Shown: in pieces, positions 1-8,486 of the stretch | How the letters are laid out: every line of letters starts with the position of its first letter | How positions within the stretch are numbered: the stretch's first letter is position 1 | Assembly (NCBI GenBank): GCA_947178215.1 | Contig: CAMWXJ010000002.1 | Span: 62,001 to 126,000 of the forward strand | DNA: 64,000 bases | Direction: 5' to 3' | Source of the DNA: an uncultured Porphyromonadaceae bacterium | GTDB taxonomy: Bacteria; Bacteroidota; Bacteroidia; Bacteroidales; Muribaculaceae | Translations under genes and position numbers: made by a program | The notes under the pieces: generated by a model | Databases searched by the model: none | The model's input: the letters and a program-made list of their open reading frames with translations, nothing else | Told to the model about the DNA's origin: nothing

Positions 1-217
1 CTGGAAGCGCAGCGGCCATGCCTGCGGCCGCGATAATCACCTTGATGCCGCGCCCCTTGGCGCCACGGGCAAACTCCTCGACCTGAGCCGGGGTGCGGTG
101 GGCCGACAGAGCGTTCATCTCAAAAGGCACTTCCATCTTGTCGAGGAAGTCGGCAGCTTTACGGAGCACCGGCAGGTCGCTCGTGCTGCCCATGATAATG
201 CTTACTACGGGAGTCAT
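1..217 (-). CDS. purE: N5-carboxyaminoimidazole ribonucleotide mutase, 3'-truncated by window edge
   Basis: The first 72 codons read on the minus strand from ATG at 217. The peptide starts MTPVVSIIMGSTSDLPVL and contains NALSAHRTPAQVEEFA, the GSxSD substrate-binding loop and SAHRTP motif of class I PurE. PurE moves the carboxyl group of N5-CAIR to carbon 4 to give CAIR in de novo purine synthesis in the cytoplasm. The family is about 160-170 residues, so the C-terminal half lies outside the window. A TAATTTTG promoter element sits just upstream. The identity is clear from motifs; nothing can be said about the missing part. Confidence 0.93.
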   Translation of the reverse strand, partial: MTPVVSIIMGSTSDLPVLRKAADFLDKMEVPFEMNALSAHRTPAQVEEFARGAKGRGIKVIIAAAGMAAALP

Positions 218-243
218 AAGTATCGTTATAGGGATTGATGTTG

Positions 244-251
244 CAAAATTA
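244..251 (-). promoter_or_regulatory. Promoter -7 element for purE
   Basis: The minus strand reads TAATTTTG, matching the Bacteroidota -7 consensus TAnnTTTG, about 27 bases upstream of the purE ATG. No clear -33 TTTG is seen at the expected distance. Confidence 0.5.
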
Positions 252-307
252 AGCAAATCACCCGACAATAAAAAATCCTCGCCGTACTTGCTCCGGTGCC
301 CGGACGC

Positions 308-1537
308 TCACGCCGCCGCCGTATCGGGCACAAGGCGTCGGCCACGGTCGCGGTAGTGCGTCACTACATAGGCGAGTACAAAGTACACCGCCACAAGAAT
401 CCACATCATGAGGAACGAGTGGGTCTGCTCGAAAATCGAGGCGCCGTTGCTGTTCATGCGCAGGAAGCCGTCGATGCCCCAGCGCGCCGGCACACACGCT
501 CCTATCAGCTGCCAGAAAGAATTCATGGCATACACCGGCCATGTGAGGCCCGAGATGAAGAGGAAAATCACGGAGCTGAACACTATGACCAGCATCGAAC
601 TCTCGCGCTCTGTCACAAACACGCTGAGGGCTATGCCGAGAAATGCGGTGGAAAGCAGCATCGGGGTGAGATACACGAGATATTCCCACACCACGCCCAC
701 ATGAGGCAGCGAGAACATCATAGGTACGAGATGAGTGACATAAAGCACACAAGGGAGATAGAGCAGCGTGTAGCACAGTGCTTTGCCTATGACTGAGGCT
801 GAGGGTGGAGCCGACACCGCGAGCGGGTCGAAATAGCCATTGCGGCGACGGCGTTCCGAGCTGCCCGCGGCAAGCATGGTGACGCCGAGAAGCATGCTCT
901 GCTGGAGGATGAGGATGACGATGCCGGGGATGATGAACGACGCAAAGCCCTGCGTGGGGTCGCCGAGCATGATTGCCTCCTGCGACACCTGCGGAATAGG
1001 CACGAGGTCGCTCACCGAAGCCAGTTCTTTCATCGAGGCCGCGCGTATGTCGGCGCCGAGCGCGAGCTGCACATCGACAAGAGCCGAATAGGCCGTGCGG
1101 AGACGGAGCAGCAGGCTCATATCGGAGTAATAGGTCACGTTGGCCTGCTCGCCGCGGCCAATCTTCTTTGCGTAGTCGGCGGGGATATGGAGTATGGCAT
1201 ACACTTCGTGGTTGTTTTGCAGGCGGCGTGCCTCGTCGAGGGTGTTGCACTGGGCGTAGACATCAATGGCCTCGGTGGCGTCGACCATGCGCGTGAGCGT
1301 GCGGCTATCGGCGGTGCGGCTTTCGTCGACCACGGCAATACGCTGTTCCTTTACGGTCTCGGGATTGTATATAAGGGTGTAGACAATCGGATAAAACAGT
1401 GGCAACGCGAAGAAAAAGAGCATTACACCCACATCATGAAACACGAATCCGAACTCGCGTCGGAACACCCGGCAGAGCGAGCCCCACCAGCCCGGGCGGC
1501 CTGAATAAGATGAGTTGTTCATAGTGTCAGGGTACAT
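308..1537 (-). CDS. ABC-2 type transporter permease (second of pair)
   Basis: A 409-residue integral membrane protein with an ABC-2/YhgE-like layout: one N-terminal membrane segment (about residues 35-55, LFFFALPLFYPIVYTLIYN), a large extracytoplasmic domain to about 200, then five hydrophobic segments to the C-terminus. It is the last gene of the TolC-HlyD-permease-permease operon and overlaps the preceding permease by 11 bases if the first ATG is used. A second ATG at 1522 (MNNSSYSG) would leave a 4-base gap and cannot be excluded; neither has a Shine-Dalgarno site. The likely role is export of a drug or lipid-like compound with the fusion protein and outer membrane factor. No ATPase gene is in the operon. 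Confidence 0.85.
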   Translation of the reverse strand: MYPDTMNNSSYSGRPGWWGSLCRVFRREFGFVFHDVGVMLFFFALPLFYPIVYTLIYNPETVKEQRIAVVDESRTADSRTLTRMVDATEAIDVYAQCNTLDEARRLQNNHEVYAILHIPADYAKKIGRGEQANVTYYSDMSLLLRLRTAYSALVDVQLALGADIRAASMKELASVSDLVPIPQVSQEAIMLGDPTQGFASFIIPGIVILILQQSMLLGVTMLAAGSSERRRRNGYFDPLAVSAPPSASVIGKALCYTLLYLPCVLYVTHLVPMMFSLPHVGVVWEYLVYLTPMLLSTAFLGIALSVFVTERESSMLVIVFSSVIFLFISGLTWPVYAMNSFWQLIGACVPARWGIDGFLRMNSNGASIFEQTHSFLMMWILVAVYFVLAYVVTHYRDRGRRLVPDTAAA

Positions 1538-2684
1538 AGACAGGATTTACACAGCGCTTGTAGAGGCGGTTGAGGCCAAGCAGCCCGACAAGCGGGAACA
1601 CCAGAAGCGCAATGAAATACCAACGTGAATAATACAGCGCTATACCATTGAGGGCCTGGTCGATATAAATCAGGAAGTAATAGCGTATAGGGAGTATGTA
1701 GCTGAATATGCCTATCGAGCCATACATCTGCTGCACGGGGAAGGAGAAGGCCGCTATCGAGAAAGCGAGGATACCGGTGAGCGAGCAGAACGAGGTGCTG
1801 AGGCGCAGGTTGGGAATGGCGCATGACATGGCAACGGCAAACCACTGCGAAGCTATGATGAGCAGCTCCATAGCGAGAATCATGTGCCACACGGGACAGT
1901 TCATCGGGAAGTGGCAGAAGCCGTAAAGGCCCGCCAGCATCGCGTTGCCCACCACGCTCCACAGCGCAAACTGCGGAATGAGCTTGCCCAGGACGGCCAC
2001 TATCATCGAGTTGCCCGAGGCTTCGAGCCAGCGCCGAGAGGTGCCGTGCTTAATCTCCACCAGAAGCGTATAGGCCGTGACGAGAGATACAAGCAGCGCC
2101 AGCACCGCGGGAATAAACGAGTTGGTGAGATAATAGTTGTAGTTAAGCCATGGATTGCCCGGACAGTTGAGGTTGATATTGACAGGATTAATCATCTCGC
2201 CAATGGTGCTTTCGGGGAGTCCGACCGCCGTAAGCGTCGCCACCGACAATCCGCCCACGGTGCTTATCGCCGTAGACTTGAATCCCTTGTAGGCCATGGT
2301 TCCCGGCACGAAGAAGGCCATGTTGGAATAATAGGTTATCGAGGTGGGGCGGGCGCTGAGGGCGTCATGCTCAAAGTCGCGGGGAATGACGAAAAACGCC
2401 ATTATCTCGCCCTTGCGCAACAGGTCCATGGCGTCGTGATAACTCTCGGGGAGAGCCACAATCTTGTTATACTCTCCGGCTCCGAGATTGCGTGTCACGC
2501 GGCGCGACAGTGTCGAATGGTCAAGGTCGACCACGGCCGAGGGCACCCTGAGCGGCAGTCCGGCTTCCATGAGATTATAGAAGACGAACAGCGTAATCAG
2601 CGGCACTGTCATCAGCACGCGGTAGATGCGACGCGACACGAGCTGATGCCAGCCGTAGGCGATAGCGCTTCGGAGAGCTTTCAT
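1527..2684 (-). CDS. ABC-2 type transporter permease (first of pair)
   Basis: A 385-residue membrane protein with the same plan as its downstream neighbour: membrane segment at about residues 20-40, extracytoplasmic domain to about 185, then five or six hydrophobic helices (for example SFIPAVLALLVSLVTAYTLL). This is the ABC-2 permease family. The two permeases probably form a heterodimeric channel. It sits 43 bases downstream of the HlyD-type gene in a co-directional operon. Start at ATG 2684 (MKALRSAIAYGWHQL). Substrate unknown; related Bacteroidota operons are usually annotated as multidrug exporters, which is family knowledge and not shown by this sequence. Confidence 0.86.
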   Translation of the reverse strand: MKALRSAIAYGWHQLVSRRIYRVLMTVPLITLFVFYNLMEAGLPLRVPSAVVDLDHSTLSRRVTRNLGAGEYNKIVALPESYHDAMDLLRKGEIMAFFVIPRDFEHDALSARPTSITYYSNMAFFVPGTMAYKGFKSTAISTVGGLSVATLTAVGLPESTIGEMINPVNINLNCPGNPWLNYNYYLTNSFIPAVLALLVSLVTAYTLLVEIKHGTSRRWLEASGNSMIVAVLGKLIPQFALWSVVGNAMLAGLYGFCHFPMNCPVWHMILAMELLIIASQWFAVAMSCAIPNLRLSTSFCSLTGILAFSIAAFSFPVQQMYGSIGIFSYILPIRYYFLIYIDQALNGIALYYSRWYFIALLVFPLVGLLGLNRLYKRCVNPVYVP

Positions 2685-2727
2685 CTTTATATTGTTGCTA
2701 AATAGGGGGAGGGAACGGTGTGTGGGT

Positions 2728-3774
2728 TTACTTGCGGTAGATTACCGTCATGCCGGGACGAAGGGCCGGAATGGAGTCAACGGGACGGGCCTTGACCTGG
2801 AAGGTGCGGCTGTCCCACTGGCCCGTGGCCTTGGTGGAGCGCCATGTGGCGTAGTCGCCCATATCGCGCACATAATATATCTCTGCTTCGGTCTCCATTT
2901 TGTCGAGAGCGGGAATCATGATGCGGATGCGGTCGCCGGTCTTCATGTCGTTGAGGAGGTCTTCGCGCACATTAAAAGTGACATATTTGTCGCTAATCTT
3001 GAGCAGACTCATGATAGGTGTAGCGAGGCTTACGAGCTCGCCCTCCTCAGGATATATCTGGTCAATCTGGCCGTCGCAGGGAGCGGTGAGATACTGGTCT
3101 TCGAGCACCGCGCTCACCTCCTGCACGCCGCTGCGGGCAACGTCGACTAAGGCAGCCGAGCTCTGCTTGTCCTCGCTCTGCGCGCCGGCATGGGCGAGCG
3201 AGAGCTGTGCCTTGGCGGCACCCTCGGCGGCTACGGCGGCATCGTAAGCAGCTTTGGCCTCGTCGCGACGCTGCTCCGACACCACACGCTCTTTATACAG
3301 ATTCTCCATACGCTCGTAGGTCTTGCGGGCTATTACAGTGGCGGCCTGTGCCTGAGCCACTATCTGCTCCGCGGCGGTGACTATCTGTGAGCGGGTGCCG
3401 GCGTCGACCTTGCGGTTCTGCGCCGATGCAGCGCTCTCCATAGCCTCGGCCTGCGACAGGCGGGCGTCGACCACCGACGAGTGTATATGCACGAGCGTAT
3501 CGCCCTTTTTCACCATATCTCCCTCCTTGACGTAGAGAGCGCGTACACGGCCCGGGAGCTTGCCCGAGATGCGGACCGACGTGGCATCGGCCTGACCTTC
3601 GATTATTTCGGCCGGCTCGCGTAAGAAACAGAAACCGATTATGGCGAGCACCGCCACCACCACGATTACAAAAATCAGTGCTACGCTTATGGCGCGGTTT
3701 TCCTTTTTCTGCGCAGGGGTAAGCTCGGGATACACCGACGACTGCTGAGGAATATTGTTGTCAGTTGATGACAT
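2728..3774 (-). CDS. HlyD/EmrA-type membrane fusion protein
   Basis: A 348-residue periplasmic adaptor. A single N-terminal transmembrane helix (about residues 30-52) anchors it in the inner membrane. It is followed by a lipoyl-like half-motif (SGKLPGRVRALYVKEGDMV), a long alpha-helical hairpin rich in Ala, Glu and Gln (about 105-215), and a second lipoyl half plus beta-barrel (LTAPCDGQIDQIYPEEGELV onward). It links the inner-membrane permeases to the TolC-like protein encoded 29 bases upstream. Start MSSTDNNIPQ at 3774. Confidence 0.92.
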   Translation of the reverse strand: MSSTDNNIPQQSSVYPELTPAQKKENRAISVALIFVIVVVAVLAIIGFCFLREPAEIIEGQADATSVRISGKLPGRVRALYVKEGDMVKKGDTLVHIHSSVVDARLSQAEAMESAASAQNRKVDAGTRSQIVTAAEQIVAQAQAATVIARKTYERMENLYKERVVSEQRRDEAKAAYDAAVAAEGAAKAQLSLAHAGAQSEDKQSSAALVDVARSGVQEVSAVLEDQYLTAPCDGQIDQIYPEEGELVSLATPIMSLLKISDKYVTFNVREDLLNDMKTGDRIRIMIPALDKMETEAEIYYVRDMGDYATWRSTKATGQWDSRTFQVKARPVDSIPALRPGMTVIYRK

Positions 3775-3803
3775 GGCTATATTATCATTTATGCGGTTTT
3801 ACT

Positions 3804-5315
3804 TCAATATTGCAGGGTGCCGAGCACCTTTGACAGATATGTGTTGCAGAGCATCACGTCGATTTCGGCATCGATAAGCTCGCTGTTGGCTTTGAGCCAC
3901 GCTGTCTGGGCTTCCATGACATTGTCGGGGGTCATCATGCCCTCGCGGAACGCCAGGCGCGCCTGACGCAGATTTTCGTCGGCCTTGGCCATATTGGTCT
4001 CAGTCATGAGGCGAGTCTTCAATGCCTCGCGCGTGCGGAAAGCCGACTGCTTCACCTGGAGGTCAATCATCTCGCGGGCATCTTCGAGCTGGAAACGCTT
4101 GGCCATGGTCTCGCTCTTGGCGGCGCGGTACTTGTTGTAGTTGCCGCCCCAGTGCCAGAGGGGTATGGTCACCATCGCGCCCACAGAAAAGGCTCCGTTG
4201 AAGCGCTTCTTGAAGCCGTCAAACATATTGGGGTTGGAGAAGCTGTAAGCACCCACTACGGCCACATTGGGGAGCATCGACGAAAGGGCCACTTTGCTCT
4301 GCTGCTCCGACGCCTTGACGGCATATTCGAGCGCACGGAGGTCATCGCGGCGGCTGTAAACGTCGGCCATATTGTAGTCGGTGGAGAGAGGGGTAATATC
4401 CTCGGCTTGAAGCTCGGGATTCTCGTCGGCCGGTTCAAGCGGGGTGTTGACAGGCAGGCCGCACACTTGGGCGAGCGCCATGCGCGACAGCACCACTCCG
4501 TTGTCAACCTTTGTAAGGTCGACATTAGCCGAATTGAGCTTTACCTCCACCGAAAGCACGTCGGCGCGCGTGCACATCCCCTGGTCGTAGAGACACTGCA
4601 CGTCATGGCGCAACGAATCGAGCAGAGCCACATAGCTCACCGCGAGTTTCTGCTTGGCGCGGAGCGACACCACCTGCCAATAGGCAGCGTCGACAGCATA
4701 TACCACGTCGCGGGCCTGATTATCGCGCAACGCCTTCTGCGCCTCCTCGGCATACTCCGTGAGTTTGTTCATCGCCACTATCTTGCCGCCCATATACACG
4801 GGCTGAGTGAGGGTCACGGCGCCGAAAAACACGTTGTGTATGTCGTAAGTCATGGCCTCCTTGGGCAGATAGGCCACTTCCGACGGTATAGGCTGGTTGC
4901 CCGGGCCGAGGACAGGCTCGCCCGTAATCGGGTTCTTGACTATGTTGAACTCATAGCCCTTTGTCTCGATGTTGAAGCTCTTGACCGGCAGATACTGGTC
5001 GGAGTCGAAGATTGCGATGTTTTTCTGATTATATAGGTAGCCTCCGGCAAAATCAATGGCGGGAAGGTAGGCAGCGAAAGCCTCCTTGTGCATATATCCC
5101 GCCGCGCGCACCTGCTCCGAGGCCATGCGCAACTTCTTGTTATTGGCCACGGCCATAGCGCGACACGAATCCAGACTGACGGTCATGGCCGGCATCCCGG
5201 CGGATGCACCGTCCGACACCGAATAGGCCGGTTGCTGCGAGTGAGCCGCCTGAGTTGCGACGGCTGAAATAATGGCTGCCGCTGACAGGCGGCATAAGAG
5301 AGTCGGCAGTTTCAC
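3804..5315 (-). CDS. TolC family outer membrane efflux protein (GTG start)
   Basis: The outer membrane factor of the efflux operon; two repeated OEP domains with long coiled-coil helices form a periplasmic tunnel and outer-membrane barrel. I place the start at GTG 5315, giving KLPTLLCRLSAAAIISA as a signal peptide and about 503 residues. The longest open frame begins at ATG 5399, but a -7 promoter element (TATATTTG, 5378-5385) lies inside that extension, so the upstream ATG would precede the transcript start. First gene of the operon. Family assignment is firm; the start is inference from promoter position and signal peptide. Confidence 0.88.
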   Translation of the reverse strand: MKLPTLLCRLSAAAIISAVATQAAHSQQPAYSVSDGASAGMPAMTVSLDSCRAMAVANNKKLRMASEQVRAAGYMHKEAFAAYLPAIDFAGGYLYNQKNIAIFDSDQYLPVKSFNIETKGYEFNIVKNPITGEPVLGPGNQPIPSEVAYLPKEAMTYDIHNVFFGAVTLTQPVYMGGKIVAMNKLTEYAEEAQKALRDNQARDVVYAVDAAYWQVVSLRAKQKLAVSYVALLDSLRHDVQCLYDQGMCTRADVLSVEVKLNSANVDLTKVDNGVVLSRMALAQVCGLPVNTPLEPADENPELQAEDITPLSTDYNMADVYSRRDDLRALEYAVKASEQQSKVALSSMLPNVAVVGAYSFSNPNMFDGFKKRFNGAFSVGAMVTIPLWHWGGNYNKYRAAKSETMAKRFQLEDAREMIDLQVKQSAFRTREALKTRLMTETNMAKADENLRQARLAFREGMMTPDNVMEAQTAWLKANSELIDAEIDVMLCNTYLSKVLGTLQY

Positions 5316-5377
5316 TTTGGTTATGATGAGTTGATGTTGTGACGGCGGCAACGTGAGAAGCCCCCTTTGGTCAGTTG

Positions 5378-5385
5378 CAAATATA
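5378..5385 (-). promoter_or_regulatory. Promoter -7 element of the efflux operon
   Basis: Minus strand TATATTTG fits TAnnTTTG. Predicted transcription start is near 5371, about 55 bases before the GTG start chosen for the TolC-like gene. No good -33 TTTG is seen. Confidence 0.55.
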
Positions 5386-5483
5386 ACGCCTTTGACCAAT
5401 AGAAATGTTTACCCGCACATCGCATTTCGACACACGGGCTAACCTTTTCCGAAAAACTCCAAAAACTACCTCTCTATTTGGCT

Positions 5484-6671
5484 TTATTGAGGATATTTGC
5501 GACGAATCCGCACCTTTATGGCTCCGTCGGGAACTGTGTCGACCACCAGAGCGAGATAGCCGCCTCCGCCGGCGCCCACCATTTTCCACGCCAGGGCGTG
5601 AGGGGCCCAGCGCTGTATATGCTCCTCGACACCCGGCTGCATCATGGCCGGAAACATGGCAATCTGAGCCTCAAACGAATCGCGGAACGCGTCGGCAAAC
5701 CGCGTCAAGTCACGGTCCATGATTGCGTCCCAGCACTTGGCGGCCGCGCCGGTGAGCGCAGCAACTTTGGCGGGAGTGACGTCGCGGCCTTTCACCACCG
5801 AGCATCCCGGCTCGCGGGGAAACATAGGCACCACACAGATATGACTTTCGAGCCATGCGAGAGTGGCTTCGTCGTGACACTGCTCTATGCGCGAGGGCCA
5901 GTAATGGCCGTCGTAATAGTGGCGCGTAAGCCCCGACATGCAGATGCCTATCGAGTCCTGAGCGCCCGATATATGCCCCTCGTTCTCAGGGTCATTCTCG
6001 AAGCAGAAGAGCAGTCGCGCAAGCATCTCCTCGTTGTAGGCGGGCAATTCGTAGGGCCATATCTTGCGGGCGGCGTTGCGCGTGGATGTCGACATGCCGC
6101 TCCGCTCCATGAACTCCTCCGTCGGCTCTATCGACACCGTGATAGCCCAGCCCGCGCCATGTTCCGACACATAAGGCTGGTCAATCCATGTGCCCGCGAG
6201 GTCGATGCGGTAAGGGATATGCGACTTCACACCGGTGCGGAGCGAGGTGGTGGAGCGCGCCACGAGGCCGTCGTCGGGAGTACGCTGCAACTCCACGTAT
6301 TCGATGCCGCGCTCTGCACACAGACGCCGCTTCTCGTCGCTGCCGCCGTCGGTGTTGACTACAAACACATCGGGCTTCACTATGTCGAGCGTATCGAGGA
6401 AGTCAAGCATGCCGTGTCCGGGATTGATGTATGCATCGGTCACATAACGTATGGCCTTGACCATATATAAGCGCTCCTTCTCCGAATAGACGGTCTTGCG
6501 GTGTTTCAGCTCCATTATAGTGGCGTCGGAGCCTATGCCCACATAAAGGTCGCCGTAGGCCGACGCGGCCTTGAAAAACGCCACATGGCCCGAATGGAGC
6601 ATGTCGTAGCACCCCGACACGAAAACGCGCTTGCGGGCGCCGGCATCATTTGTCGTCATATCTGCTGTCAT
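5484..6671 (-). CDS. Nucleotidyltransferase / GHMP-kinase-like fusion protein
   Basis: A 395-residue two-domain cytoplasmic protein. Residues about 14-140 are a cytidylyl/adenylyltransferase fold with the nucleotide-binding motif GCYDMLHSGHV (HxGH at 26-29), like RfaE C-terminal and CTP-transferase enzymes. From about 150 the sequence resembles the GHMP sugar kinase HddA: HIPYRIDLAGTWIDQPYVSE near 150-170, ISGAQDS in the middle and the C-terminal motif GAGGGGYLALV at 366-376. The central GHMP phosphate loop PxxxGLGSSA is not visible. A role in activating a sugar for surface glycan synthesis would fit, but the substrate is unknown. It is a single gene with its own promoter (6685-6716), divergent from nothing nearby. 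Confidence 0.72.
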   Translation of the reverse strand: MTADMTTNDAGARKRVFVSGCYDMLHSGHVAFFKAASAYGDLYVGIGSDATIMELKHRKTVYSEKERLYMVKAIRYVTDAYINPGHGMLDFLDTLDIVKPDVFVVNTDGGSDEKRRLCAERGIEYVELQRTPDDGLVARSTTSLRTGVKSHIPYRIDLAGTWIDQPYVSEHGAGWAITVSIEPTEEFMERSGMSTSTRNAARKIWPYELPAYNEEMLARLLFCFENDPENEGHISGAQDSIGICMSGLTRHYYDGHYWPSRIEQCHDEATLAWLESHICVVPMFPREPGCSVVKGRDVTPAKVAALTGAAAKCWDAIMDRDLTRFADAFRDSFEAQIAMFPAMMQPGVEEHIQRWAPHALAWKMVGAGGGGYLALVVDTVPDGAIKVRIRRKYPQ

Positions 6672-6684
6672 GATGTTGATGCCG

Positions 6685-6716
6685 CAAAATTAAGACATTT
6701 TATCAACACCCCCAAC
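6685..6716 (-). promoter_or_regulatory. Promoter of nucleotidyltransferase fusion gene
   Basis: Minus strand GTTG (6713-6716), 20-base spacer, TAATTTTG (6685-6692). The -7 part fits the consensus well and the -33 part differs by one base. The ATG at 6671 lies 13 bases beyond the -7 element. Confidence 0.55.
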
Positions 6717-6813
6717 ACACCCGCTATATTTCAATGCAGTCTATGCCAAACTGATGACATATGCTCACCACAAGTAAACACCTCATATCCATCATTCAAT
6801 CTATATTCAAACA

Positions 6814-6978
6814 TCAATCGTCTGTAACGACATCCAGATACTCGTAAGTAAGGATAGGTATTTCCTTTCGTGGGATAAAAGGTCGAATTATCCTTGTGTC
6901 ATCGGATAATCTGAAGACATATGGGGTTATCGCTCCATCAAAGTCTGATGGAAGGTGATCTACTGCATATACATCCAT
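6814..6978 (-). CDS. 54-residue open frame, possible frameshifted tail of upstream small gene
   Basis: ATG at 6978 opens 54 codons (MDVYAVDHLPSDFDGAITPY..., ending in YEYLDVVTDD) to TGA at 6814. The same frame stays open upstream through the 30-residue frame and past it to a stop at about 7094, so coding-like sequence may begin before this ATG (…YQEEWNELGGT). It overlaps no other gene. I do not recognise it. It may be the C-terminal part of one small membrane-anchored protein whose N-terminus is the ATGA-coupled peptide at 6987-7079, separated by a frameshift near a G6 run, or a separate small protein. Confidence 0.4.
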   Translation of the reverse strand: MDVYAVDHLPSDFDGAITPYVFRLSDDTRIIRPFIPRKEIPILTYEYLDVVTDD

Positions 6979-6986
6979 TGTCCCCC

Positions 6987-7079
6987 CTAATTCATTCCAT
7001 TCTTCTTGATAAGTTGATACGCCAAAAGTATCACTAATCCGAGGGAGACTACAGGAAATAATATCTTTGCCGGCTTCAT
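6987..7079 (-). CDS. 30-residue hydrophobic peptide, ATGA-coupled to propeller lipoprotein
   Basis: ATG at 7079 overlaps the TGA of the propeller gene as ATGA, the usual sign of translational coupling. The peptide begins MKPAKILFPVVSLGLVILLA, a lysine-led hydrophobic segment, continues YQLIKKNGMN and stops at TAG 6987, next to a run of six G. It looks like the N-terminus (signal or membrane anchor) of a longer protein; the following coding-like stretch is in another frame (6814-6978). Function unknown. It could be a broken gene, a sequencing error, or a true micro-protein. Confidence 0.4.
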   Translation of the reverse strand: MKPAKILFPVVSLGLVILLAYQLIKKNGMN

Positions 7080-8155
7080 TGAAATTTAGCTAAGGGAATA
7101 TATGCTACTGCCGGATTCTGTTCCATGTCCTGTGCATCGTTGAGACCGACAAGAACGGTGTCGCCGGCAATCTTCATAAACGATGCGGGAGTATAATGTC
7201 CGCCCGGTATATTCAGACGATATACAGCCGCTTCATTATTTCGCTCATCAATCCTTACGATATATCCGGCGCTGCCAAGAGAGCAATAAAAATAGACAGC
7301 TTTTCCCGATGCCTGTACATAGCGGGGATAAGTATAACTGCTATCTGCCGCTTCGCGAGTACGCTCTATACGGTTCAATAAATCGTTGTCGGCCTGAATA
7401 TCTTGCGGTATGGAGTGTTCACCAAAATCTACGGCAAGCATTGGGGTAATCACCGTATCGCATACCGAAAATATCGTATCGCGAAAACCTTCCCAATAAA
7501 GCGCCCTATGGTTAGCATTGTCTATCGATATACCATCGTTTAACGAGCCACCGTCTTGACTTATGCGGCCCTCCACCGGAATCTGTGAGTCAAGTGTCGA
7601 AGGTATTCTCGAAAAGAGAGAGACTATGCCGGAGATTCCCATATACGTATTAAAGGAATAGAAACCGTTTCCGTCTGATGACGGAAACAACCTATTGGGT
7701 CGTGCATAATATTGCTCGGATTCTACATTCACATTGCTGTAGTCAATGAAATGACCGTCACGATCAAAGTATAAAATCTTCTGCAGACCATTATCAAATA
7801 CCTTTACAATGCCATTGTCAATCCATAGGTTGGATGGGGACGAGAATTCACCCGGACCGCTTCCGCGACGCGACAGAGTAAACATATATCGACCGTTCTT
7901 ATCGAAGCATTTGATTTTCCCCCTCGAATAGACGAATAACCGGTCTGTATCAACGACAACATCACCCAAAGAGTAGAGCAGAGAACTGTCGTTGGTTTCG
8001 AGGCACACTATGGAGCCTGAATCTACGTCAACATCAGTAGCCGATGACAAATCCACATTGATATTCCTGATATGGCTGACTTCGGAATTATGACAGGATG
8101 CAAAAATCATGATACCGGTGAGCAAAACCGATATCATTACTCCTAAACTTTTCAT
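7076..8155 (-). CDS. 6-bladed beta-propeller lipoprotein (BF3164-like family)
   Basis: 359 residues from ATG 8155. A signal peptide MKSLGVMISVLLTGIMIFAS precedes a lipobox cysteine (ASC), followed by repeated WD/NHL-like beta blades (for example YSRGKIKCFDKNGRYMFTLS, then GSGPGEFSSPSNLWIDNG). The GxGPGEF-type motif is typical of BF3164/DUF4934-type 6-bladed propellers of Bacteroides. Function of the family is not established; it is expected at the cell surface or periplasm. It follows the NVEALA gene by 5 bases and overlaps the next small frame by ATGA, so three reading frames form one operon. Lower GC than the flanks. Confidence 0.82.
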   Translation of the reverse strand: MKSLGVMISVLLTGIMIFASCHNSEVSHIRNINVDLSSATDVDVDSGSIVCLETNDSSLLYSLGDVVVDTDRLFVYSRGKIKCFDKNGRYMFTLSRRGSGPGEFSSPSNLWIDNGIVKVFDNGLQKILYFDRDGHFIDYSNVNVESEQYYARPNRLFPSSDGNGFYSFNTYMGISGIVSLFSRIPSTLDSQIPVEGRISQDGGSLNDGISIDNANHRALYWEGFRDTIFSVCDTVITPMLAVDFGEHSIPQDIQADNDLLNRIERTREAADSSYTYPRYVQASGKAVYFYCSLGSAGYIVRIDERNNEAAVYRLNIPGGHYTPASFMKIAGDTVLVGLNDAQDMEQNPAVAYIPLAKFQ

Positions 8156-8160
8156 ATTCT

Positions 8161-8469
8161 TTATTCCCTGATACAGATGCATCGTATGCCACAGCACGCA
8201 TAATATCCCTCCTTACATGAAACACTGCAGTTATAGTCCACCCCTGCATCATTTGCAGAGGTACTTCTGACTCCAACCCCTGCTCCGATAGAACAAGAAG
8301 TAGATCCTGGACCTCCTGACAAGCACTCATGTTCATCGTTGCTAAGAGACTCAACATCCATTAGCATCAGGGCATTATTGTCAGAGTTACTGTCATTCTT
8401 GAATGCTCCGGCAGCAACCGCGATATTTGCCATTGCCAAAATCACGATAACTATCAACCAATTTTTCAT
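8161..8469 (-). CDS. NVEALA-type secreted cysteine-rich peptide
   Basis: 102 residues from ATG 8469. MKNWLIVIVILAMANIAVAA is a signal peptide; LMLMDVESLSNDE next to it matches the NVEALA-type segment found in a family of small Bacteroides exported proteins. The mature part has eight cysteines (ECL, TSC, NCS, VSC, ACC, RC, IC), suggesting a disulfide-knotted fold. The promoter at 8487-8519 places the transcript start about 12 bases before this ATG and rules out the more upstream in-frame ATG at 8511. Gene order NVEALA then propeller lipoprotein is also seen in other Bacteroidales (established, function unknown). Confidence 0.8.
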   Translation of the reverse strand: MKNWLIVIVILAMANIAVAAGAFKNDSNSDNNALMLMDVESLSNDEHECLSGGPGSTSCSIGAGVGVRSTSANDAGVDYNCSVSCKEGYYACCGIRCICIRE

Positions 8470-8486
8470 AAGCTCTAGTTTTTTTA

